A DNA stretch of 64,000 bases. Origin: Pontivivens sp032464575 (GTDB taxonomy: Bacteria > Pseudomonadota > Alphaproteobacteria > Rhodobacterales > Rhodobacteraceae). The first letter of the stretch is position 1. Every line of letters starts with the position of its first letter. Shown one piece after another: positions 27,449 through 34,750 of this stretch. The notes under the pieces were generated by a model. It worked only from the letters and a program-made list of their open reading frames with translations, did not search any database and was not told the origin of the DNA. Location of the stretch: the NCBI GenBank assembly GCA_032464575.1, contig JAWDKM010000002.1, positions 1 through 64,000 on the forward strand. Reading direction: 5' to 3'. The translations under genes were made by a program, and so were the position numbers.

Positions 27449-28669
27449 TCAGATCTCGACGCCGAGCGCTTCTGCCACGGTGAAGATATCCTTGTCGCCC
27501 CGGCCGCACATGTTCATCACCAGCAGGTGATCCGATGGCAGGTCCGGTGCAAGCTTGGCTACATGCGCCAAAGCGTGGCTGGGTTCAAGGGCCGGAATGA
27601 TGCCTTCGGTCGTGCAGCAGAGCTGAAACGCATCGAGCGCCTCCCGATCGGTGACGGAGACGTACTCCACCCGCCCGATATCGTGCAGCCAGGAGTGCTC
27701 CGGCCCGATGCCCGGATAGTCGAGGCCCGCGCTGATCGAGTGCCCCTCGATGATCTGGCCGTCCGCGTCCTGCAGCAGGTATGTGCGGTTGCCGTGGAGC
27801 ACGCCGGGCCGTCCGCCGGTGAGCGAGGCCGCGTGCTCCATCTTCTCATCGACACCGTGGCCCCCGGCCTCGACCCCGATGATGCGCACGCCTTCGTCGT
27901 CGAGGAAGGGGTGGAACAGGCCCATGGCGTTCGAGCCGCCGCCGATGCAGGCGACGAGGCTGTCGGGCAGGCGGCCCTCCCACTCCATCATCTGCGCCTT
28001 CGTTTCCTTGCCGATGATCGACTGGAAGTCGCGGACCATGGCCGGATAGGGGTGCGGCCCCGCGACCGTGCCGATGCAGTAGAAGGTGCTTTCGACATTG
28101 GTCACCCAGTCGCGCAGCGCCTCGTTCATCGCGTCCTTCAGCGTGCCACGGCCCGACGTCACCGGGACAACCTTCGCGCCCAGCAGATTCATGCGGAAGA
28201 CGTTGGGCTTCTGCCGCTCCACGTCCGTCGCACCCATGAAGACGATGCATTCCAGCCCGAACCGCGCGCAGACCGTCGCGGTCGCCACGCCGTGCTGCCC
28301 TGCCCCGGTCTCCGCAATGATGCGCTTCTTGCCCATCCGGCGGGCGAGCAGGATCTGGCCCAGGACGTTGTTGATCTTGTGCGCGCCGGTATGGTTGAGC
28401 TCGTCACGCTTGAGGTAGACCTTCGCCCCGCCGAACCGCTCCGTCAGCCGCTCGGCGAAGTAGAGCGGGCTGGGCCGGCCGACATAGTGCGTCCACAGGT
28501 CGTCCATTTCCGCCCAGAAGTCGGGATCGGTCTTCGCCTTCTCGTACTCGGCCTCGAGGTCGAGGATCAGCGGCATCAGCGTCTCGGACACGAAACGGCC
28601 GCCGAACTGGCCGAAGCGGCCCTGTGCATCGGGGCCGGCGGTGAAGGAGTTGGGCGCGTGGCGGGTCAT
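27449..28669 (-). CDS. trpB: Tryptophan synthase beta subunit
   Basis: PLP enzyme that joins indole and serine to form tryptophan; 406 residues. The PLP lysine is in NHTGAHKINNVLGQ, the phosphate-binding loop is CIGGGSNAMG, and the substrate loop ETGAGQHGVA is intact. GGGAGAG lies just before the ATG. Upstream, a 492-bp gap separates it from trpF; that gap carries a plus-strand RNA with its own terminator, so trpB probably has its own promoter. Confidence 0.97.
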   Translation of the reverse strand: MTRHAPNSFTAGPDAQGRFGQFGGRFVSETLMPLILDLEAEYEKAKTDPDFWAEMDDLWTHYVGRPSPLYFAERLTERFGGAKVYLKRDELNHTGAHKINNVLGQILLARRMGKKRIIAETGAGQHGVATATVCARFGLECIVFMGATDVERQKPNVFRMNLLGAKVVPVTSGRGTLKDAMNEALRDWVTNVESTFYCIGTVAGPHPYPAMVRDFQSIIGKETKAQMMEWEGRLPDSLVACIGGGSNAMGLFHPFLDDEGVRIIGVEAGGHGVDEKMEHAASLTGGRPGVLHGNRTYLLQDADGQIIEGHSISAGLDYPGIGPEHSWLHDIGRVEYVSVTDREALDAFQLCCTTEGIIPALEPSHALAHVAKLAPDLPSDHLLVMNMCGRGDKDIFTVAEALGVEI

Positions 28670-28752
28670 CTGGCTCTCCCGGACTTGCGGATTGCAGCTT
28701 TCTATCGTGGGGCCTCGGGGCCGTCGATGGGGCGCGACGTTCTGTCAGCCGG

Positions 28753-28794
28753 TTTCGCAAAAAAATGTCGGAACACACGCAACCATTTGCGAAA
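28753..28794. promoter_or_regulatory. Inverted TTTCGCAAA / TTTGCGAAA sites upstream of trpB
   Basis: Two complementary 9-mers, TTTCGCAAA (28753-28761) and TTTGCGAAA (28786-28794), lie 33 bp apart centre to centre, three helical turns. They sit between trpB (minus strand) and the start of the plus-strand structured RNA, where both promoters should be. They could be paired binding sites or the arms of a loop. Confidence 0.45.
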
Positions 28795-28819
28795 TCGCAG
28801 CGTTATTGAAGCATCGGAA

Positions 28820-28961
28820 GGATATGCAGCCTGTATCACTCTGTCCCTGATACAGCCTCACCTCTCGATAGGCGGGTCGGTGGTGCGTCCCGCCGCGTGT
28901 GGAACACTCTACATGTCCCTTGCGCCGCCCATCTCACCCCGAGATGTGGCGGCGCTTTTTT
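28820..28961 (+). ncRNA. Candidate small RNA with three hairpins and a strong terminator
   Basis: Three stems in series on the plus strand: CTGTATCA/TGATACAG (28831-28838 with 28848-28855), GGCGGG/CCCGCC (28871-28876 with 28889-28894), and a terminator stem GCGCCGCC-c-ATCTC with GAGAT-gt-GGCGGCGC (28922-28955) followed by TTTTTT (28956-28961). Both neighbouring genes are on the minus strand, so the terminator belongs to no visible protein gene. The 5' end is a guess. A reading of only 8 codons (28824 onward, MQPVSLCP) with GGAAGGAT before it lies in the first hairpin. I do not recognise an Rfam family. The rest of the gap to 29161 holds only a GCGGC/GCCGC stem near trpF. Confidence 0.6.
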
Positions 28962-29161
28962 CGTTTGGGGCATGGTTCACGCAAAATCAACGTTAACGGA
29001 CGGAAACCTTCGCGTCTTCGGGAATTGGTCTTCTATCAGCAACTGTTTGCAGCAGGTGGACCAGGGGTGGGCCACCGGACGCGCAGGCGGTGCTGGGCGG
29101 AGGCACGCGGCCGGGCGATGGGTGGCCGGATGCGCGCGCCCCGATAGCGGCGAAGCCGCGT

Positions 29162-29833
29162 TCAGGAGGGGCCGGGTCGGCCACGGGCAGGGCCCGGCCT
29201 CTCCGCTCCCGCGGCCCGCAGGAACGCCGCAATCAGTGCCTCGTCCTTGACACCCGGCGCGCGCTCCACGCCCGAGGAGATGTCGACTTGCGTCGCCCCC
29301 GTCAGGTTCGCGGCGCGCTGCACGTTCTCCGCCCCCAGCCCGCCGGCCAGCATCCAGGGCAGCGACCACCGCCGTCCGGACAGAAGCCGCCAGTCGAAGG
29401 CAAGCCCGTTGCCGCCCGGGAGATCGGCGCCCGCGGGCGGCTTTGCATCGACGAGGATCTGGTCGGCCACCTGCGCGTAGGAATCCAGGGCAGCAAGGTC
29501 CGCCTCCTCCCGCATGCCGACCGCCTTCATGACCGAAAGCCCCTGGGCACGGCGCACCTCCGCCACCCGCTCGGGCGGCTCGCCGCCATGAAGCTGGATC
29601 ATGTCGAGCGGTACGGTGTCGAGCACCGCGTCCAGCATCGCGTCGTCCGGATCCACGAAGAGCCCCACCTTCACGACGCCCGGTGGCACCTCGCCCGCAA
29701 GCGACCGCGCCAGATCAGCCGCGACGTTTCGCGGCGACTTCCCGAAGAAGACGAAACCGACATAGGCAGCGCCACCCTCCACGGCGGCCGCGACCGTTTC
29801 GGGCGTCGATAGCCCGCAGATCTTCACCCTCAT
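29162..29833 (-). CDS. trpF: Phosphoribosylanthranilate isomerase
   Basis: Third step of tryptophan synthesis, a TIM-barrel isomerase of 223 residues. The active-site Cys is in MRVKICGLSTPE and the Asp in KVGLFVDP; MLAGGLGAENV is the phosphate-binding loop. The C-terminus is extended by a Gly/Pro/Arg tail. It follows lapA by 7 bp and is likely part of the aroA-cmk-rpsA-ihfB-lapA-trpF run. Confidence 0.95.
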   Translation of the reverse strand: MRVKICGLSTPETVAAAVEGGAAYVGFVFFGKSPRNVAADLARSLAGEVPPGVVKVGLFVDPDDAMLDAVLDTVPLDMIQLHGGEPPERVAEVRRAQGLSVMKAVGMREEADLAALDSYAQVADQILVDAKPPAGADLPGGNGLAFDWRLLSGRRWSLPWMLAGGLGAENVQRAANLTGATQVDISSGVERAPGVKDEALIAAFLRAAGAERPGPARGRPGPS

Positions 29834-29840
29834 GGCCGGA

Positions 29841-30176
29841 TCACTTCAGCAGGGCGAGAACCTCGTCCTCCTCCCGCCCGGTATCCTTGCGTAGGGTCTG
29901 CACCTCCGCCTCCAGCTCCGCGATCTTGCGGCGGCGGCGGGCGGCGATGGTGCGGACCCGTTGCTCTCGCAGCCACTCCCACGACCAGCCGAGGGTGAAG
30001 CCGCCGGCGGCCATCACGATCATGACGACGAAGAGCGGCACCTGCGTGCTCCAGCCGGAGATGAACTGGAACTGCGGCGGCAGGAGCTCGACCACCACCG
30101 GCTCCCGATTGGCGACGGCGAGCATGATGATGACGACGGCAAGCGCCAGGAGCAGGATCATCTTCAGGACGCGCAT
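29841..30176 (-). CDS. lapA: LapA-domain membrane protein
   Basis: 111-residue lipopolysaccharide-assembly-protein-A-like protein. Two N-terminal membrane helices (MILLLALAVVIIMLAVANRE with the conserved N-R-E, then LFVVMIVMAAGGFTLGW) precede a basic coiled-coil tail (RRRRKIAELEAEVQTLRKD). The ATG at 30176 follows AGGGAGA. In E. coli LapA works with LapB in controlling LPS synthesis; here only the domain match and its usual position after ihfB are evident. Confidence 0.85.
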   Translation of the reverse strand: MRVLKMILLLALAVVIIMLAVANREPVVVELLPPQFQFISGWSTQVPLFVVMIVMAAGGFTLGWSWEWLREQRVRTIAARRRRKIAELEAEVQTLRKDTGREEDEVLALLK

Positions 30177-30202
30177 CACGGGGTCTCCCTTCCTTCGCGG
30201 GA

Positions 30203-30484
30203 TCACTTGCCGTTCAGACGGTCCCGCAGCAGTTTGCCTGTCTTGAAGAAAGGTACGTGTTTTTCGTCAACGTCAACCGCTTCGCCGGTACGCGGGTTGC
30301 GCCCGACGCGGCTTTCACGCTTCTTGACGGAAAATGCGCCGAAGCCGCGCAGCTCGACCCGGTTGCCCTGGGCCATCGCCTCCACGATCTCGTCGAAGAT
30401 CGTACCTACGATCCGTTCGACGTCGCGCTGATAGAGATGCGGGTTTTCTTCGGCGATCTTCTGAATCAGCTCTGACTTGATCAC
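30203..30484 (-). CDS. ihfB: Integration host factor beta subunit
   Basis: Nucleoid protein that bends DNA as a dimer with IhfA. 93 residues with the HU/IHF fold: MIKSELIQKIAEENPHL, then VELRGFGAFSVKKRESRVGR, and the DNA-contact arm with NPRTGEAVDV. The motif NRVELRGFGAF and the FKTGKLLRDRLN end favour IHF-beta over HU. It lies downstream of rpsA with a terminator in the 267-bp gap, so it probably has its own promoter there. Confidence 0.95.
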   Translation of the reverse strand: MIKSELIQKIAEENPHLYQRDVERIVGTIFDEIVEAMAQGNRVELRGFGAFSVKKRESRVGRNPRTGEAVDVDEKHVPFFKTGKLLRDRLNGK

Positions 30485-30700
30485 GATGATCTGGCTCCTC
30501 GCCCTTTGCCACTTCAGAGTCGCACGTCCAAACCTGTTCGGTCAATGTAGCAAGGGCTTGAACCCCTTGAAGAAAGCACATTGGGCGCAGAATCGCCAGT
30601 TCGGCGGTCGATTGCCGGGTTTAAAGCATTTGCAGGACCGGCATCCCGCGATCCGATGACGGCCGGAGCCGTTGCTCGCGAATCGCAACGGAAACGAAAA

Positions 30701-30727
30701 CGGCGCCCCCGAAAGACGGGGACGCCG
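30701..30727 (-). terminator. Rho-independent terminator of rpsA
   Basis: CGGCGCCCCCG (30701-30711) pairs with CGGGGACGCCG (30717-30727), one mismatch, 5-base loop. On the minus strand TTTTCGTTT follows, 24 bp past the rpsA stop. The gap beyond it, 30485-30700, should hold the ihfB promoter; I see no other gene. Confidence 0.85.
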
Positions 30728-30751
30728 CGTGTCTAGAAGCGCGAAATGCGC

Positions 30752-32434
30752 TCAGTTGTCTTCGCGATCCTTGAGCGCCGCGCCCAGGATGTCGCCGAGC
30801 GACGCGCCGGAATCGGAGGAGCCGTACTGCTCGACCGCTTCCTTCTCTTCCGCGATCTCGCGTGCCTTGATCGACAGGCCCAGACGGCGGGCGTTCTTGT
30901 CGATGTTGGTGATGCGCGCATCGACCTTGTCACCGACGGAGAACCGCTCGGGCCGCTGCTCGGAGCGATCGCGGCTGAGGTCGGAACGACGGATGAAGGC
31001 CTTCATGCCGTCGTACTCGACCTCGATGCCGCCATCCTCGATCGCGGTGACGTTCACAGTCACGATCTGGCCGCGCTTGATGCCGTCCACGGCACCGTCG
31101 AAGCTGTCGTCGAGCGCCTTGATCGAGAGGGAGATACGCTCGCGCTCGGGATCCACCTCGGTGACCTTCGCACGGACGATGTCGCCCTTCTTGTAGTCCT
31201 CGATCGCCTCTTCGCCACGGCGGTCCCAGTCGATGTCGCTGAGGTGCACCATGCCGTCGATGTCGCCGTCCAGACCGATGAACAGGCCGAACTCGGTGAT
31301 GTTCTTCACCTCGCCCTCGACCTCGGTGCCCGGCGGGAATGCGGCCTCGAAGTTCTCCCACGGGTTGCCCTGGGTCTGCTTCAGGCCGAGCGACACGCGA
31401 CGCTTCGCGGTGTCGATCTCCAGCACCATGACCTCGACCTCCTGGGAGGTGGAGACGATCTTGCCCGGATGGACGTTCTTCTTCGTCCAGGACATCTCGG
31501 AGACGTGCACCAGGCCCTCGACCCCCGGCTCCAGCTCCACGAAGGCGCCGTAGTCGGTGATGTTGGTGACGCGGCCGGTGTGCTTCGAGCCGATGGGGAA
31601 CTTGCCCTCGACCTCGTCCCACGGATCGGCCTGAAGCTGCTTCATGCCGAGCGAGATGCGCTGCGTCTCCTTGTTGATCTTAACGACCTGGACCTTCACG
31701 GTCTCGCCGATCGACAGGATCTCGGAGGGGTGGTTGACCCGGCGCCATGCCATGTCGGTCACGTGCAGCAGGCCGTCGACACCGCCGAGGTCCACGAACG
31801 CACCATATTCGGTGATGTTCTTGACCACACCGTCGATGACGTCGCCCTCGGACAGCTTGCCGACGATCTCGGCCCGCTGCTCGGCGCGGGACTCCTCGAG
31901 CACCGCACGGCGGGACACGACGATGTTGCCGCGGCGGCGGTCCATCTTGAGGATCTGGAACGGCTGGGGCAGGCCCATCAGCGGGCCGGCATCGCGCACG
32001 GGGCGCACATCGACCTGGGAGCCGGGCAGGAAGGCCACGGCGCCGCCGAGATCGACGGTGAAGCCACCCTTGACGCGGCCGAAGATCGCGCCCTCGACGC
32101 GCTCTTCCTTGGCGTAGGCCTTCTCCAGACGGTCCCATGCCTCTTCACGGCGGGCCTTGTCGCGGGAGATGACGGCTTCGCCGCGCGCGTTCTCGACACG
32201 CTCGAGGTAGACCTCGACTTCGTCACCGGGGGCGAGACTCGCATCCTCGCCGGGCTTCGCGAATTCCTTGAGCTCGACACGGCCTTCCATCTTGTAGCCG
32301 ATGTCGATGATGGCCTGACCCGCTTCGATCGCGATGACAGTGCCCTTGACGACGGTGCCCTCTTCGGGGGTCGCCAGCTCGAAGCTCTCGTTCAGGAGGG
32401 CTTCGAAATCTTCCATGCTTGCGTTGGTTGCCAT
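30752..32434 (-). CDS. rpsA: 30S ribosomal protein S1
   Basis: mRNA-binding ribosomal protein of 560 residues with six S1 (OB-fold) repeats, recognisable by the recurring NITEYGAFVDLG / NITDYGAFVELE / NITEFGLFIGLD strand pairs. The first two are the divergent ribosome-docking repeats. The ATG at 32434 follows AGGAGAA; the upstream in-frame ATG lies in the leader. An Asp/Ser-rich tail ends in ALKDREDN. The 201-bp leader up to cmk contains a promoter candidate and GC-rich stems that could mediate autoregulation. Confidence 0.98.
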   Translation of the reverse strand: MATNASMEDFEALLNESFELATPEEGTVVKGTVIAIEAGQAIIDIGYKMEGRVELKEFAKPGEDASLAPGDEVEVYLERVENARGEAVISRDKARREEAWDRLEKAYAKEERVEGAIFGRVKGGFTVDLGGAVAFLPGSQVDVRPVRDAGPLMGLPQPFQILKMDRRRGNIVVSRRAVLEESRAEQRAEIVGKLSEGDVIDGVVKNITEYGAFVDLGGVDGLLHVTDMAWRRVNHPSEILSIGETVKVQVVKINKETQRISLGMKQLQADPWDEVEGKFPIGSKHTGRVTNITDYGAFVELEPGVEGLVHVSEMSWTKKNVHPGKIVSTSQEVEVMVLEIDTAKRRVSLGLKQTQGNPWENFEAAFPPGTEVEGEVKNITEFGLFIGLDGDIDGMVHLSDIDWDRRGEEAIEDYKKGDIVRAKVTEVDPERERISLSIKALDDSFDGAVDGIKRGQIVTVNVTAIEDGGIEVEYDGMKAFIRRSDLSRDRSEQRPERFSVGDKVDARITNIDKNARRLGLSIKAREIAEEKEAVEQYGSSDSGASLGDILGAALKDREDN

Positions 32435-32605
32435 AAGGCGGAGTTCTCCTAAAAGCAGTCTGATTTCACGGGCCGGGCGGTTGGGTCCGCCGGTCTTTGG
32501 ACTTGGGTTTTGCCGCTGGCCGAAATGCACAATCCCGCCCGGACAGGGCGTTCAGACCCCGTTCCGGCCGGGAATCGGAATTCCGGCCGCCTGCGCGACG
32601 GCGCC

Positions 32606-32634
32606 GCTATACGCCTTTCGGCCTGCAAGGGCAA
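32606..32634 (-). promoter_or_regulatory. Candidate rpsA promoter
   Basis: Read on the minus strand: TTGCCC (32634-32629), 17-bp spacer, TATAGC (32611-32606), immediately after the cmk stop and about 170 bp upstream of rpsA. It fits a sigma-70 type promoter giving rpsA a long leader. Confidence 0.4.
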
Positions 32635-32636
32635 GG

Positions 32637-33275
32637 TCAGGGCAAGGGATGGGCCGCGCGCGCCTGCTCGATCAGGGCGATGGCGCGGGCCACCGCAGCC
32701 TCAATGCTGAGCGTCGTGGTGTCGAAGAGATGCGCATCCGCCGCCGGCTTCATGGGTGCGGTATCGCGCGAGGCGTCGCGCCGGTCGCGGGCCCGCAGGT
32801 CGGCCAGCACCTCCTCGACCGTCAGCTCGGGGCGCGCCTTCACCAGCTCGGCATGCCGCCGCCTCGCCCGCTCGTCGTCGGAGGCGGTGACGTAGAGCTT
32901 CACCTCCGCATCCGGGCAGACGACGGTGCCGATGTCGCGCCCGTCGAGCACCGCACCGCCTGCGCGCCGGGCAAAGGCGCGCTGCCAGTCGAGGAGGGCG
33001 GCGCGCACCGCCGGGATCGCCGCAACGACGGAGGCCGCCTGCCCCGCATCGCCGGTGCGCAGGTCGTCCCGCGCCAGATCCTCCTCGCTCAGCGCCCGCG
33101 CCGCCTGCTCGGCACTTGTCGCGTCCACGGCGCCCGTATCCAGCGCCTTCGCCCCCGTGGCACGGTAGAGCAGCCCGGTGTCGAGATGGGCGAAGCCGAA
33201 ATGCGCCGCCACCGCCCGCGCAATGGTGCCCTTGCCCGCCGCCGCCGGTCCGTCGATCGCCACCGTGAAGCTCAT
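32637..33275 (-). CDS. cmk: Cytidylate kinase
   Basis: Phosphorylates CMP and dCMP. 212 residues; P-loop DGPAAAGKGT at residues 8-17, CMP-site motifs DTGLLYRA and LDGRDIGTVVCPDA, and lid ARDRRDASRDTAPMKPAADA. The ATG at 33275 follows GGAGGAGAC 4 bases upstream. In relatives it directly follows aroA; here about 1.5 kb of extra material intervenes. Confidence 0.96.
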   Translation of the reverse strand: MSFTVAIDGPAAAGKGTIARAVAAHFGFAHLDTGLLYRATGAKALDTGAVDATSAEQAARALSEEDLARDDLRTGDAGQAASVVAAIPAVRAALLDWQRAFARRAGGAVLDGRDIGTVVCPDAEVKLYVTASDDERARRRHAELVKARPELTVEEVLADLRARDRRDASRDTAPMKPAADAHLFDTTTLSIEAAVARAIALIEQARAAHPLP

Positions 33276-33328
33276 GCCGTCTCCTCCCCGAGGGCCGTGC
33301 GCCCTTCTTCTCAGATTGAAATCACCGT

Positions 33329-33556
33329 TCAATAGAGACCGAACACCAGCAAGGCTTTCCAGTGAGATTTGCTGACCGACTCCGGCATCGTTGAAAATGG
33401 AGCTCCATGGATTGAAGGCAGTCTGTGACCTGGGATGGTCGAAAATGAAACCGTCTGGAAGTTTCCTGTGTTGCAGATGCTTGCCGTCACACAAGCGGTC
33501 AGATCGCTGACGTCTTCAACAACATGGATGTCGTCAAAAAATCTAGCTCCAATGTC
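33329..33556 (-). pseudogene. Stop-free relic without a start, downstream of a low-GC gene
   Basis: Directly after the TAA of the gene at 33557, the same frame stays open for 75 codons to a TGA at 33329-33331. It reads with a protein-like composition (DIGARFFDDIHVVEDVSDL at its start) and no usable start codon. The base composition matches the neighbouring low-GC gene rather than cmk or aroA. It could be the decayed end of an inserted gene, an insertion-sequence remnant, or chance. Confidence 0.3.
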
Positions 33557-33952
33557 TTATCTCAATATCCAATTGCCAGATTCTTTATAGTTCCCACATG
33601 GATCCAGAATCATAAATGATCCACTGCCACCTTCAATTTCTGCATACCCCCAACCTAAGCTTGAAGCAGCGCCCAAAAGCCCACCCCATTTTACACGCCT
33701 GATCATCCGAACTGTCCTGTTTCCATCCGTCACATCAATCACTGTATAGTCTTCGCCGACCCATTCGTTCTCAAGGTGTAGATTTGATATATCCGTCGCA
33801 GGATATAATGCTACGAACGTGTACTTTAGGAACTCATCCGTCGTCAGCTGCCTACCGAGTTCATCACAAGTGCGGGGCTTCATTGTGCCCCAGAAAGCCA
33901 GCCCGGTGGTGGCTGTCGAGGCAACCAAGAGAGTGATGAAGAAGCGCTTCAT
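33557..33952 (-). CDS. Secreted protein of unknown function, atypical base composition
   Basis: 131 residues with a signal peptide (MKRFFITLLVASTATTGLAF, cleavage near GLAF-W). The mature part holds Cys residues at PRTCDELGRQL and LDPCGNYKES, and a Gly-rich strand stretch. No family recognised. The DNA is clearly AT-richer than the flanking cmk and aroA genes, and the codon use differs, which suggests transfer. The ribosome binding site is weak (GAAG). An upstream ATG seven codons earlier is possible but would bury the signal peptide. Confidence 0.6.
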   Translation of the reverse strand: MKRFFITLLVASTATTGLAFWGTMKPRTCDELGRQLTTDEFLKYTFVALYPATDISNLHLENEWVGEDYTVIDVTDGNRTVRMIRRVKWGGLLGAASSLGWGYAEIEGGSGSFMILDPCGNYKESGNWILR

Positions 33953-34066
33953 TCGTACTTCAAAAAATAGCATTGAAAATTCTGGCTGCGGTAAGCGTTC
34001 GCTTTTCGCATTATACTCCCACACAAAATTTCAATCTGCTAATCATTTGAAAAGCCGTGACATTCT

Positions 34067-34102
34067 GTTCAAGTATCCCCGCCGGAGGCGCATGTCGCCT
34101 CC
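34067..34102 (-). repeat. Short intergenic element with hairpin
   Basis: Positions 34067-34089 are identical over 23 nt to 51386-51408 (GTTCAAGTATCCCCGCC, then GGAGGC). Here the end forms a stem, GGAGGCG/CGCCTCC (34084-34090 with 34096-34102), 13 bp beyond the stop of the GFA gene, and may act as its terminator. Confidence 0.65.
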
Positions 34103-34114
34103 CCGCGGTGCGGT

Positions 34115-34519
34115 CTATTTCGTGGTCAGCTCCGGATCTTCGCCCTCCGCCATCGGCAGGTCGTCGCTGATCGGGTAGTAGTCGCCTTTCGAGGCGGTGA
34201 AAATGTGCCCCTTGAGCGAGAGACCCGTCGCCCCGTCGAAGGACCCTGCCCAGATCGAGATGTTCTCCCCGCCGCCATCCCAGAAGAGCGAGGAGCCGCA
34301 ATCGGGGCAGAAGCCGCGGCGGGCCGCGTCCGAGCTCACGTACCACTTCACGTCGCCCGCGATCCGCACCTTGTCCTTGGGGGCGGAGGTCGCCGCGCCG
34401 TAATGGCCGGAGGTCTTGCGGCACTGGGTGCAGTGGCAGGCGATGACGGGCCGCAGCGGGCCTTCGACCCGGTACTTCACCGCGCCGCAGAGGCAGCTTC
34501 CGTGGTGGCGCTCGGACAT
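34115..34519 (-). CDS. GFA-family zinc protein
   Basis: 134-residue glutathione-dependent-formaldehyde-activating (GFA)-type protein. Zinc ligands are visible in GSCLCGAVKY, ACHCTQCRKTSG and FCPDCGSSLFW, the family's seven-Cys pattern. Function for most members is unknown; the name does not prove activity on formaldehyde. It is one of the two genes that separate cmk from aroA here. Confidence 0.88.
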   Translation of the reverse strand: MSERHHGSCLCGAVKYRVEGPLRPVIACHCTQCRKTSGHYGAATSAPKDKVRIAGDVKWYVSSDAARRGFCPDCGSSLFWDGGGENISIWAGSFDGATGLSLKGHIFTASKGDYYPISDDLPMAEGEDPELTTK

Positions 34520-34599
34520 GGGCGTCTCCTTCGTGGTGGCGGGAAGCCTAGCGCGATGGGCCGGGATGCCTAGTCACGCCGCGGTGCCGAAGAGACGAG

Positions 34600-34725
34600 G
34601 GCCGCGCCCGGCCTGGAGGGCGCTTTCCGGCGGGTGTTGATAGGTCCGCGCCCTCAAGCATCGAAGGAGCATCTTCTGCGAACGACATCGCCAACGCGCC
34701 CTCCGGGGGGAGGTCGGGCGCGGCC
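34600..34725 (+). repeat. 126-bp inverted-repeat element, copy 2
   Basis: Same length as copy 1 and in the opposite orientation. Terminal repeats are GGCCGCGCCCGGCCT (34600-34614, one change from copy 1) and AGGTCGGGCGCGGCC (34711-34725). The interior shares CGCCCTCAAGCATCG and CATCGCCAACGCGCCCTCC with the other copies. It ends 25 bp from the aroA stop codon, and its outer flank also carries the CCGGGCGG motif found beside copy 1. Confidence 0.8.
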
Positions 34726-34750
34726 CGGCCTGTCAGCCGGGCGGAACGCT

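Noticed and set aside
28815..28832. Resemblance to the SRP RNA loop (CGGAAGGATATGCAGCC)
   Set aside because: The conserved GGAAG-GAAGCAG core and the flanking helix partners are not matched; the similarity is superficial.
28899..29147. 82-codon plus-strand frame in the trpF-trpB gap
   Set aside because: It runs through the strong terminator hairpin and T-tract, so it could not be transcribed intact.
30746..32452. 568-codon plus-strand frame opposite rpsA
   Set aside because: Shadow of rpsA; no ribosome binding site, and composition typical of antisense frames.
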